A stretch of 64,000 nucleotides of DNA from the NCBI RefSeq assembly GCF_044465595.1, contig NZ_JBITLV010000001.1, positions 620,001 through 684,000 of the forward strand. Direction: 5' to 3'. Each line of letters begins with the position of its first letter. The stretch's first letter is position 1. Shown in pieces: positions 47,537-56,926 of the stretch. Source of the stretch: Spongisporangium articulatum (GTDB lineage: Bacteria; Actinomycetota; Actinomycetes; Actinomycetales; Kineosporiaceae). Position numbers and translations under genes: made by a program. The notes under the pieces were generated by a model. The model saw nothing but the letters and a program-made list of their open reading frames with translations. It was not told the origin of the DNA and made no database searches.

Positions 47537-48456
47537 CACGCGCCCTGCGTCTCGTAGTGCCGCAGGAACAGCTCCTCGAGCGTCGGCGGGCGGCTGACCA
47601 GGGAGGTGATCCGGGCCGCGGCCAGCGCGGCGAGCAGGTCGTCGAGCGCGACGGCGTCCACCTGGCAGCGCACCCGGGTGCCGCCGTCCGGCCCGTCGGC
47701 CGGCGACAACTGCAGGTCGTGGACGCCGGACAGCCGGCCGAGCTCGGACAGCTCACCGGGGGCGGCCTTCACCGCCGCGTCGATCGCGGTGCGGGTCAGG
47801 TGCCGCAGCTCGGCGAGCGTGCCGGAGTCGACCGTGCGCCCGTCGCGGATGATGCTGACCCGCTGGCACAGCGCCTCGACCTCGCTGAGGATGTGACTGC
47901 TCAGGAGCACGGTCCGGCCGCGGTCGCGCTCCTCGACGACGCACTGCCGGAACACCTCCTCCATCAGCGGGTCCAGGCCGGAGGTGGGTTCGTCGAGCAG
48001 GAGCAGTTCGGCGTCCGAGGCGAGCGCGGCCACCAGGGCGACCTTCTGCCGGTTGCCCTTGGAGTAGGTGCGCGATTTCTTGGTGGGGTCCAGCCCGAAC
48101 CGCTCCAGCAGGCCGGCCCGGCGGGTGGCGTCGAGCCCGCCGCGCATCCGGCCCAGCAGGTCGATCACCTCGCCGCCGGACAGGTTGGGCCACAGCGTGA
48201 CGTCGCCGGGCACGTACGCGAGGCGGCGGTGCAGCGTCTCGGCGTCCCGCCAGGGGTCACCGCCGAGCAGCGTCACGGTGCCCGCGTCGGCGCGCAGCAG
48301 GCCGAGCAGGACCCGCAGGGTCGTCGACTTGCCGGCGCCGTTCGGGCCGAGGAAGCCGTGTACCTCGCCCGCACGGACCTCGAGGTCGAGGCCGTCGAGC
48401 GCCCGGTGCCGGCCGAACGCCTTGACCAGCCCGGAGATCGCGATCGGTGTGCTCAC
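47536..48456 (-). CDS. ABC transporter ATP-binding protein
   Basis: The 306-residue protein has Walker A GPNGAGKST, Walker B LLLLDEPTSGLDP and a variant signature YSKGNRQKVAL (KGN instead of SGG), as in this exporter type. The C-terminal domain ends RPPTLEELFLRHY. GTG at 48456 is preferred over ATG at 48477 because a good promoter (-35 TTCACA, 17 bases, -10 TACAGT) places the transcript start next to the GTG, giving a leaderless message. It is coupled to the permease gene. Confidence 0.88.
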   Translation of the reverse strand: MSTPIAISGLVKAFGRHRALDGLDLEVRAGEVHGFLGPNGAGKSTTLRVLLGLLRADAGTVTLLGGDPWRDAETLHRRLAYVPGDVTLWPNLSGGEVIDLLGRMRGGLDATRRAGLLERFGLDPTKKSRTYSKGNRQKVALVAALASDAELLLLDEPTSGLDPLMEEVFRQCVVEERDRGRTVLLSSHILSEVEALCQRVSIIRDGRTVDSGTLAELRHLTRTAIDAAVKAAPGELSELGRLSGVHDLQLSPADGPDGGTRVRCQVDAVALDDLLAALAAARITSLVSRPPTLEELFLRHYETQGA

Positions 48457-48463
48457 GACGGTG

Positions 48464-48501
48464 ACTGTACTCTTCATTCAGAAAGTTGTGAACGTTCAGA
48501 A
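48464..48501 (-). promoter_or_regulatory. Promoter of the ABC operon with operator-like repeats
   Basis: On the minus strand, -35 TTCACA (48487-48492) and -10 TACAGT (48464-48469) are separated by exactly 17 bases. Two direct repeats TTCAGAA (plus-strand 48477-48483 and 48495-48501, 18 bases apart) bracket the -35 and are likely operators for the divergent GbsR/MarR-type gene at 48522. Confidence 0.7.
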
Positions 48502-48521
48502 GATGGCAGAGGATAGGTCCC

Positions 48522-48989
48522 ATGACCCCGGACGGCGACGAAGCGGCCGTGCGCCGGTTCGTCGAACAGTTCGCCGAGAACCTCGTGGCGGCGGGCATGC
48601 CACGCATGCCTTCGCGGGTCTTCGCCTGCCTGCTGGTCAGCCCGCAGGGCCGGTTGACGGCGGCCGAGCTGGCCGAGTCCTTGCAGGTCAGTCCGGCGGC
48701 GGTGTCGGGAGCGGTGCGCTACCTGATCCAGGTCGACCTGGCGGCGCGGGAGCGGCTGCCCGGCTCCCGGCGCGAGGTGTACCGGCTCTACGCCAACGCC
48801 TGGTACGAGATGATGGCCTCGCGCGACCAGATGCTGGCCCGATGGGTGACGACCCTGGGCGAGGGCATCGAGGTGCTGGGCGCAGACAGCCCGGGAGGGC
48901 GCCGGTTGGTCGAGACCCGTGCGTTCATGCAGTTCCTGGAGGAGGAGCTGGAAGGACTGCTGGAACGCTGGCGCGCCCGCAACCCCTAG
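48522..48989 (+). CDS. GbsR/MarR-family transcriptional regulator
   Basis: The 155-residue protein has a winged helix-turn-helix (about 28-85: MPRMPSRVFACLL ... LTAAELAESLQVSPAAVSGAVRYL) typical of the GbsR-like MarR group. A helical C-terminal dimerisation part follows. ATG at 48522 follows GAGGATAGG. It is divergent from the ABC operon with repeats in between, so it most likely represses that exporter and itself. Its stop codon touches a 109-bp palindrome. Confidence 0.9.
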   Translation: MTPDGDEAAVRRFVEQFAENLVAAGMPRMPSRVFACLLVSPQGRLTAAELAESLQVSPAAVSGAVRYLIQVDLAARERLPGSRREVYRLYANAWYEMMASRDQMLARWVTTLGEGIEVLGADSPGGRRLVETRAFMQFLEEELEGLLERWRARNP

Positions 48990-49097
48990 CCGTTGATCAT
49001 GCGCAAACGCAGCTTCCTCGCGTTGATCATGCGCAAACGCATCATGCGTTTGCGCATGATCAACGCGAGGAAGCTGCGTTTGCGCATGATCAACGGC
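48989..49097. repeat. 109-bp perfect palindrome built from four TTGATCATGCGCAAACGC units
   Basis: The arms 48989-49042 and 49044-49097 are perfectly complementary over 54 bp around a single centre base (49043). Each arm holds two copies of the unit CGTTGATCATGCGCAAACGC, 30 bases apart and joined by AGCTTCCTCG. The element includes the last base of the GbsR-type stop codon and the last three codons of the convergent HDOD gene. It may be a bidirectional terminator or a mobile palindromic repeat. Confidence 0.9.
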
Positions 49098-50310
49098 GAA
49101 TGGCGGCGGCCGTATGCGTCGTCCACGCCACCGAGTTCAGGTACGAGTCGACGATCACCCCGGCGTCCACCTGCGACGGCAGCTCGCCGTGCTGGTAGGT
49201 GACCACCGAGTCCAGCACGCCGCGCAGCGGTCCGGGGGAGCCGAGCAGCGTCTCGGCCAGCTCCGTGGCCAGCGCCGGGATGTGCTGCAGCAACCGTTCC
49301 GCCTCGACCCCCAGCGCCTCGCCGACCCCGTCGAGCAGGCCGATCGTGAACGCCGATTCCGGTCCGGCGGCCCCCGTCGCCTGGGCCAGTCGCTCGCAGG
49401 TCGCGGCCCGGGTCAGGGCGTCGAGCATCGCGCCCTCAGCGCTCGCGGAGCCGGACATCGACAGCAGCAGCAACCACGAGCGCAGCCGCGAGACGCCGAC
49501 CATGACGATCGCCTCGTGCAGTGAACCGACCTCGCGGCGCGCCCCGGACGACGCCGAGTTGGCCACCTTCAGCAGCCGGTACGCGAGCTCGGGGCTGCGC
49601 CGCACGACGTCCTCGACGTCGTCCATCGACACCCCCGGGTCGCCCAGCATGCCGACCAGCTGCAGGGCCACCGCCTGGCCCGGGCTCAGGTCCGCGAGGT
49701 CGCCCGGCCGGTCGCGCTCGACCCAGGGGCCCTCGAACAGGGAGAAACCCTCGGCCGCGCACCGTTCCATCTCGGCCCGCGTGGTCACGTCCTCGGCCAG
49801 CAGGTCGAGGCCCAGCGCACGTCCGGCGTCGGCGTCGGCCCGGACCGCCTCCCACGGGCGGCCCGAGATCTGGACACTCAGCGCCTGCACCAGAGGCAGC
49901 AGCCGTTCCACCCCGGCGGTCGCGGCGCCGTCGCGCGCCAGCGAGAGCCGGTAGCCCGCCCCGGTCAGCCGGGTCACCCCGGTCAGGAGTTCGTCGTCCA
50001 CCCGCACGTCCGACCCGATCCGCACGGACGCGACGCCGGCGGCGACGGGCAGCGGCAGCTGCCCGCTCAAGAAGGGGCGGGTCAGGTTCACGTAACCGGC
50101 CCGGTCGCCGAACAGGTCGTCGGCGGAGAACCGGGAGAAGGTGTCGAGCAGCGCCGCGGTGATCACGTCCGGGGCGTCGCCGGGGCTGCCGAAGCGCAGG
50201 TCGTAGGCCTGCAGCCGGGCGGTCCGGTCGTGCACGGGCAGGCGACTGACCAGCGTGCTCGACGTCGTCGTGAGCGCCGCCCCCGGCACGTCCATCGCAG
50301 CCGTACTCAT
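49090..50310 (-). CDS. EAL-like/HDOD signalling protein (YuxH type)
   Basis: The 406-residue protein has a degenerate EAL fold (about 15-200, LQAYDLRFG ... ISLARD-type segments such as LSLARDGAA). The catalytic EAL residues are missing, so c-di-GMP hydrolysis is unlikely. An HDOD domain follows (about 205-395, LLKVANSASSGARREVGSLHEAIVMVGVSRLRSWL). The pair defines YuxH-like proteins, thought to be signalling scaffolds. ATG at 50310 is the start. No partner kinase or cyclase is adjacent. Confidence 0.88.
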   Translation of the reverse strand: MSTAAMDVPGAALTTTSSTLVSRLPVHDRTARLQAYDLRFGSPGDAPDVITAALLDTFSRFSADDLFGDRAGYVNLTRPFLSGQLPLPVAAGVASVRIGSDVRVDDELLTGVTRLTGAGYRLSLARDGAATAGVERLLPLVQALSVQISGRPWEAVRADADAGRALGLDLLAEDVTTRAEMERCAAEGFSLFEGPWVERDRPGDLADLSPGQAVALQLVGMLGDPGVSMDDVEDVVRRSPELAYRLLKVANSASSGARREVGSLHEAIVMVGVSRLRSWLLLLSMSGSASAEGAMLDALTRAATCERLAQATGAAGPESAFTIGLLDGVGEALGVEAERLLQHIPALATELAETLLGSPGPLRGVLDSVVTYQHGELPSQVDAGVIVDSYLNSVAWTTHTAAAIRR

Positions 50311-50398
50311 CCCTCAACCACCTGGCCCGTCTTTTCGACCGATTCCCCCAAGAGGTTGTCGGCTCCGGACCTCGAAAGGTTTAGGACGAGGCCCGCGG

Positions 50399-51724
50399 TC
50401 AGGCCCCCCAGGTGGGCCGCAGGGGCATGTGCGCGGCGCCCGATTCCTCCGCCTTCACCGCCAGCACCTGGTGCAGTTCGATCTGGCGGGTCTCGAAACC
50501 CATCTGCGAGCCGGCCAGGTACAGGCCCCACACCTTGGCGGTGGCCAGGCCGGCCTCGGCGACGCACTCGTCCCAGTTCGCGACGAGGTTGTCGCACCAC
50601 GCGGCGCACGTCTTGGCGTAGTGCTCGCGCAGGTTCTCCTCGTGCCGCACCTCGAGCCCGACGTCCTGGATCGTGCTGATGATCTTGCCGGCGCCGGTCA
50701 GCTCGCCGTCGGGGAAGACGTACCGGTCGATGAACCCGCCCGGGGCCCGGGGCGGGGCCACGTTGTCCGGCCGGGTGATGCAGTGGTTGAGCAACCGGGC
50801 GCCGGGCTTCAGCTTGCCGGCCAGGAACTCGAAGTACGCCGGGTAGTTCTTCACCCCGATGTGCTCGGTCAGGCCGATCGAGCTGACCGCGTCGAAGTCG
50901 GTCTCGGTGACGTCGCGGTAGTCCAGGAACCGGACCTCCGCGAGGTCCTCCAGGCCCTGCCGCTTGATCTCGGCCTGCGCCCACTCGGCCTGTTCCTTGG
51001 AGAGCGTGACCCCGAGCGCCTTGACCCCGTACTGCTTCGCCGCGTGCCGGACCATTCCGCCCCAGCCGCAGCCGACGTCCAGCAGCCGCATCCCGGGCTT
51101 GAGGTCTAGCTTGCGGGCCACGAGGTCGTACTTGGTGAACTGGGCCTCCTCGAGCGTCGCGTCCTCGCTCGGGTAACAGGCGCAGGTGTAGGTCATCGAC
51201 TCGCCGAGCAGCAGCTCGTAGAACCGGTTCGAGACGTCGTAGTGGTGGTGGATCGCCTCCGCGTCGCGCTCCTTGGAGTGCCGCAGACCCTCCAGCCGGC
51301 GCCGCCAGTCGGGCAGCACCTCCTGCGGTGGCGGGGGTGGCGGGATGAGCTGCTTCAGCCCGATGGCCTTGACGATCCGGGCGGCGGTCACCGGGTCGGG
51401 GCGGCGGAAGTTGAAGTTGCCCAGCGAGACGAGCATCTCGTACGGGTCGCCGGGGTGGACGCCCGTGATTTCGATGTCACCGCTGACGTAGGCGCGCGCC
51501 AGCCCGAGCGAACCGGGCGCGGTGGCCATGTAGGCGACGGCCTTGCGGTTGGCGATGTGCAGGTGGAGCTTGGCGTCGTCGGGGCCGGCCGAGCTGCCGT
51601 CGAACGCAGTGACCCGCAGCAGCGGTGGACCCTCCAGGAGCAGGTCGACGATCTCGGCGATCGTGAGCGGGCCGGTGGGCCGTTCGTCGGTGCGCGCGAT
51701 CAGCGGGTGCAACGGGTCCTCCAA
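50399..51724 (-). CDS. tmsB: CFA-synthase-like fatty acid methyltransferase (probable TmsB/BfaB)
   Basis: The 441-residue protein is a SAM-dependent methyltransferase of the cyclopropane-fatty-acid synthase family: SAM loop DVGCGWGG at 216-223, HHHYDVSNRFYELLLG at 159-174 and GLTEHIG. It lies downstream of an FAD oxidoreductase in the order found for the actinobacterial pair that makes 10-methyl fatty acids (tuberculostearate type): the methyltransferase adds a methylene to oleoyl chains and the FAD partner reduces it. That role is inferred from family plus neighbour. TTG at 51724 is the longest start; TTG at 51712, just after GGAGGA, is possible. A plain cyclopropane synthase is the alternative. 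Confidence 0.82.
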   Translation of the reverse strand: MEDPLHPLIARTDERPTGPLTIAEIVDLLLEGPPLLRVTAFDGSSAGPDDAKLHLHIANRKAVAYMATAPGSLGLARAYVSGDIEITGVHPGDPYEMLVSLGNFNFRRPDPVTAARIVKAIGLKQLIPPPPPPQEVLPDWRRRLEGLRHSKERDAEAIHHHYDVSNRFYELLLGESMTYTCACYPSEDATLEEAQFTKYDLVARKLDLKPGMRLLDVGCGWGGMVRHAAKQYGVKALGVTLSKEQAEWAQAEIKRQGLEDLAEVRFLDYRDVTETDFDAVSSIGLTEHIGVKNYPAYFEFLAGKLKPGARLLNHCITRPDNVAPPRAPGGFIDRYVFPDGELTGAGKIISTIQDVGLEVRHEENLREHYAKTCAAWCDNLVANWDECVAEAGLATAKVWGLYLAGSQMGFETRQIELHQVLAVKAEESGAAHMPLRPTWGA

Positions 51725-51908
51725 CTGTCACAAGGTTGCCTGTGCGAATCCTGACACGCGATGCCCGGAATGTGCGACGGGGGTTTCCGGCAAACCGTCG
51801 CTGACGTGCATGGACGCGTCGTTCGTCAGACTCCGCCGAAATAGTTGCCTTCAGCAATCACCCGAACGGCCGAATGCGGAGGGCTCCTCCGGACCCGCGG
51901 GAAGGGCG

Positions 51909-53384
51909 TCAGCGGCTGCGGACGACCTTCGAGTAGAGGTCGGTCAGACGGCCTTGCGGGTCGTAACGGTCCTTCAGCCCGCGGTACGCCGCGCCGCCGT
52001 ACTTCGCCCAGAACGTCTCCTCGTCGTAGAACGCGCTGGAGTAGAGCGACTTGTGGCCGTCGAAGGAGTCGACGGCCTCCTCGACCTTCCGGTTCACGTC
52101 ACCGTCGGCCCGGCCCGGCTCGATCGGCACGGTGCCCCAGAACCCGACGTTGACGTACGTCGTCCCGGCCTTCAGCGGGTACAGCGACCAGGGCTGCTCA
52201 CCCGCGGACAGCGGGCCGACGGGGCTGTCGTCACGCAGCCGCAGCGGGCACAGCCACACCGGCGACATGCGTACCTCGCGGATGAACCAGCGCATGAAGT
52301 CGGCGGTCCGGTTCACCGGCACCTCGACGTCCTGGATCACCCGCTCCCGGGCCGGCTTCCCGCGCCAGGCGTCGATCTTCGCCATCACGCCGTACCGGTT
52401 CTCCAGCCCGACGATGCGGTGGTAGACGTCGCTGCGCCGGTACCGGGCCGGCCACAGGGCCCGGACGACCGGGTTCTGCGCCAGGAACGCCCCCGAGCAC
52501 CAGAACCAGTCCGGATCCCAGCGCCACAGGTAGTCGTGCACGGTCAGGGCGTCGCTGCCGAGCCCGCGGACCGAGCGGTAGAAGATCTTGCGGCCCGTGT
52601 AGTCGGAGAGGTCGTGCCGGTGGTCGGACCACTGCCCGAGCGTCAGGTACGAGTCGTCCTCGGCGAACACCACGCCGTCCAGGAAGTCGATCGGCTCCCC
52701 GTTGTACTCGCCCGTGGCCACGATCGTCTCGAGCGCCTGCTGCAGCTGGTCGAGGTTGGGGAAGTGCACGTGCCGCAGCGCGACCGCGGGCTTGGTGGGC
52801 TCCAGTTCGATCCGCAGCCGGGTCGCGTAGCCCAGGCTGCCGTAGGAGTTCGGGAAGCCGCGGAACAGGTCGGCGTGCTCGCCCGTCGGCCGCGCGGTCA
52901 CCACCTCACCGGTGCCGACCAGGATGTCCAGCTCCAGCACCGACTCGTGCGGCAGCCCGTTGCGGAACGACGTCGACTCGATGCCCAGCCCGGTCACCGC
53001 GCCGCCGAGGGTGATGGTCTTCAACTGCGGGACGACGAACGGCATCAACCCGTGCGGCAGGGTCGCCGCCACCAGGTCCTCGTACGTGCACATCCCCTGG
53101 ACGTCGGCGGTCCGGTTCACCGGGTCGATCGACACGACGCCCCGCAGCCCGCTCACGTCCAGCCCCACCACCGGCCCTTCGGACCGGACCCGGAACAGGT
53201 TCGACGTCTCCTTGGCCAGCCGCACCGTGCTCGACGACGGGATCGCGCGGTACGACGCGACCAGCCGCTCGACCGCCTGCCGGTGCGCCAGCTCACCCAC
53301 CGGGTGACTCACCGCCGGCGGCACCGACGAGGTGCTCACCGGGTAGTGGGGCGCGACCAGGTCTTCGGAATGCACGTCGGTCAT
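51909..53384 (-). CDS. tmsA: FAD-binding oxidoreductase (probable 10-methylene fatty acid reductase, TmsA/BfaA)
   Basis: The 491-residue protein has a PCMH-type FAD-binding domain (about 50-210, with VSIDPVNRTADVQGMCTYEDL and ITLGGAVTGLGIESTSFRNG). A long C-terminal catalytic region (YLWRWDPDWFWCSGAF, YRRSDVYHRI) resembles the DHCR24-like/TmsA group. With the methyltransferase downstream it probably reduces the methylene intermediate to a 10-methyl fatty acid. The 184-base gap between the two is larger than expected for an operon, so tmsB may also have its own promoter. Confidence 0.82.
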   Translation of the reverse strand: MTDVHSEDLVAPHYPVSTSSVPPAVSHPVGELAHRQAVERLVASYRAIPSSSTVRLAKETSNLFRVRSEGPVVGLDVSGLRGVVSIDPVNRTADVQGMCTYEDLVAATLPHGLMPFVVPQLKTITLGGAVTGLGIESTSFRNGLPHESVLELDILVGTGEVVTARPTGEHADLFRGFPNSYGSLGYATRLRIELEPTKPAVALRHVHFPNLDQLQQALETIVATGEYNGEPIDFLDGVVFAEDDSYLTLGQWSDHRHDLSDYTGRKIFYRSVRGLGSDALTVHDYLWRWDPDWFWCSGAFLAQNPVVRALWPARYRRSDVYHRIVGLENRYGVMAKIDAWRGKPARERVIQDVEVPVNRTADFMRWFIREVRMSPVWLCPLRLRDDSPVGPLSAGEQPWSLYPLKAGTTYVNVGFWGTVPIEPGRADGDVNRKVEEAVDSFDGHKSLYSSAFYDEETFWAKYGGAAYRGLKDRYDPQGRLTDLYSKVVRSR

Positions 53385-53405
53385 GCCGACATCATGCCTG
53401 CCGAC

Positions 53406-55085
<1,680 letters not shown>

Positions 55086-55202
55086 GTCCATCCTCCTCGC
55101 TGCGCACGACGGTGTGCATCCGAGCGACAACGTTGTGCATTCCTGTGGCGCGAGGTTATCCAATCGTGTCGATCACGCCCTCCGGTTGCGCTCCCTTCCC
55201 AC

Positions 55203-55260
55203 CGTGATCATGCAGAAACGCTCCCTACGGTGGCGCAGGGAGCGTTTCTGCATGATCACG
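55203..55260. repeat. 58-bp palindromic repeat with TGATCATGC...AAACGC core
   Basis: The arms 55203-55226 and 55237-55260 are perfectly complementary over 24 bp around a 10-nt loop. The arm begins CGTGATCATGCAGAAACGCT, clearly related to the arm unit of the 48989-49097 palindrome. It lies upstream of pgm (minus strand) and just downstream of the secreted-protein stop at 55266, so a terminator role is possible. Confidence 0.88.
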
Positions 55261-55265
55261 AGCGG

Positions 55266-55580
55266 TCAGTCGTTCGGGGTGTCGGGGGAGTCGGGGGTGT
55301 TCGGGCTCACCGGGCTGTTCGGGGTGTCGACGTCGTTGGGGGTGTTGGGCGTCTGGACGTCGCCGGGGGTGTTGGGCGTCTGGACGTCGCCGGGCGTGTT
55401 CGCGGTGTCGGCCGCGGTGCTCGTCGTGCTCGCCTGCGTGTCGGTCGCGCTCGCCGACGGCGACACCGTCGCCCGGTCGTTGAGCTGCGACGCCCCGGCG
55501 GTCCCGGCGACGGCCGCGCCACCCACGCCCAGCACGGCGGCGGTCCCGATCACGGCCCAGGTCCTGCGCGGCTTCCTCAT
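55266..55580 (-). CDS. Small secreted Thr/Pro/Asp-repeat protein
   Basis: This 104-residue protein is not recognised. A Sec signal (RKPRRTWAVIGTAAVLGVGGAAVAGTAGA) is followed by a Ser/Thr/Ala-rich stretch and a tail of nine-residue repeats of the form GDVQTPNTP, then looser NTPDSPDTP units. Such a tail is extended and may be O-glycosylated or span the wall. ATG at 55580 follows AAGGAG. The DNA of the tail is a tandem repeat. Confidence 0.7.
   Translation of the reverse strand: MRKPRRTWAVIGTAAVLGVGGAAVAGTAGASQLNDRATVSPSASATDTQASTTSTAADTANTPGDVQTPNTPGDVQTPNTPNDVDTPNSPVSPNTPDSPDTPND
55338..55391. repeat. 27-bp tandem repeat inside the secreted protein gene
   Basis: Two identical 27-bp units (55338-55364 and 55365-55391) encode the nine-residue repeat of the secreted protein, followed by a degenerate third copy. 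It is a likely site of copy-number change between strains. Confidence 0.85.
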
Positions 55581-55685
55581 GGTCTGTCTCCTTCGTCGTC
55601 GGGCGCCGCCCTCCGGCGCCGTCTGACCCCTACGTTCTCGAGTGCCCGTGAAACGACCGGGAGAGCTTCGTGAGCCCGTTCTCAT

Positions 55686-55719
55686 CGCCGAGTGCGATGC
55701 CTGTGAACCGCACTCGGCG
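55686..55719. terminator. 11-bp hairpin downstream of the kinase operon
   Basis: CGCCGAGTGCG (55686-55696) and CGCACTCGGCG (55709-55719) form a perfect 11-bp stem with a 12-nt loop. It lies 29 bases beyond the stop of the APH-like gene and is the likely terminator of the leftward operon. Confidence 0.75.
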
Positions 55720-55747
55720 TGAGAGGGGTGATTCGTGTGCCCCGAGC

Positions 55748-56926
55748 TCACACTCGGGGGGACAGCAACGCCTCGACCGCGTCCAGGTGCGCGACGGTGG
55801 CCGCCGGCCAGTCGGCGGCCTGCGTGCGGTGCGGCCCCGTGGCCAGCCCGATGAGCACGCCGGCCGTTCGCAGCCGCAGCTCGTCGCGGTCGCCCGCCGC
55901 CCCGAAGGCCACCTCCCAGGCCCGCGCCGTCGCCCGGGCCCGTTCGGCCGACGGCGGGTCGGCCAGCGCCAGCGCCTCCAGGTGCCCGAGGGCGTTGGAC
56001 AGGTCGTCGACCCGGCGCCCGGGACCGGCGGTGTCGACGTCGAGCAGCCCCACCACGCGGCCGCCGGCCACGGTCAGCTGCCCCTCGTACAGGTCGCCGT
56101 GGGTCGGCTCCGAACCCGGCGCGCACCCGTGGAGACCCGCACTCACCGACCCGGCGAGGTCGACCACCCGCAAGCCCTCCTCGGGCAGCACCGCTGCGAT
56201 CGACGCGGCGTAGCGCGGGGCCAGTTCCGCCCAAGGCGTACGCCGGGGCAGGTCGGCCACCGCCGCCGGGAAGCGACTGAGGACCTCCAGAACCGCTGCC
56301 CCCGAAGGGATCTCGCCGTCCGCCCGGAGTACCGCCCGCAGTCCGGTGCCGGGCAACCCCTCGAGGGCCAGCAGCCCGTCGTCCGACCAGCCGAGCGAGC
56401 GCGGCACCGGTACCCCGGCCTCGTGCAGCAGCACGTGCCGCCGGTGCAGCGGCTCGACGTCCGCCCCGCGCGCCAGCACCTTCAGGTACAGCCGCACGGC
56501 TCCCGCGTCCACCCGGACGACGGCCCGCCGCCGCGGCCGGTAGCTCACCACCGCGGTGCTCACCGAGCGGCCGGCGACGCCCAGGGAGGCCAGCAGCTCG
56601 CCCGGATCGAGCGCCCGCGCCAGAGCCGGCAGGTCCGGGTCGTACGGCAGGCACCAGACGCCGACCTGGGTGGTCCCGTCGGACAGGGCGATCAGGCCCG
56701 GGGAGGGCGGAGGTGGCCCGTCGTCCTCCCGGCTGCTCGCGCCGAGCGTCTCGGTGCGCACCCCGCCGGGCCAGGACACCTGCGCGCGGTAGGCGACCGT
56801 CGTCCCGCGCCCCGGCCGGTGGTCGACCTGCTGCGGCACCCAGTCGAGCAGCGAACCCCCGGCGCTGGCGACCGCCGCCGCGAGCAGCTCGCCCGCGTCG
56901 GGCCCGGTGAGCAGGTCGAGGCTCAT
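55748..56926 (-). CDS. APH-type phosphotransferase family protein
   Basis: The 392-residue protein has the aminoglycoside phosphotransferase/choline kinase fold. The Brenner motif is THGDLYEGQLTV (catalytic Asp; Gln in place of the usual Asn) and LLDVDTAGPGRRVDDLSN carries the metal Asp. The N-terminal 110 residues are less typical. It may phosphorylate a small molecule, maltose (as in Pep2/Mak-like relatives) or an antibiotic; the substrate is not deducible. ATG at 56926 overlaps the response regulator stop, so it belongs to the two-component operon. Confidence 0.8.
   Translation of the reverse strand: MSLDLLTGPDAGELLAAAVASAGGSLLDWVPQQVDHRPGRGTTVAYRAQVSWPGGVRTETLGASSREDDGPPPPSPGLIALSDGTTQVGVWCLPYDPDLPALARALDPGELLASLGVAGRSVSTAVVSYRPRRRAVVRVDAGAVRLYLKVLARGADVEPLHRRHVLLHEAGVPVPRSLGWSDDGLLALEGLPGTGLRAVLRADGEIPSGAAVLEVLSRFPAAVADLPRRTPWAELAPRYAASIAAVLPEEGLRVVDLAGSVSAGLHGCAPGSEPTHGDLYEGQLTVAGGRVVGLLDVDTAGPGRRVDDLSNALGHLEALALADPPSAERARATARAWEVAFGAAGDRDELRLRTAGVLIGLATGPHRTQAADWPAATVAHLDAVEALLSPRV

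Noticed and set aside
45413..47557. A 714-codon plus-strand open frame opposite the ABC permease and AfsR-like gene
   Set aside because: The product is Arg/Gln/Pro/His-rich with no motif; the minus strand carries two convincing proteins.
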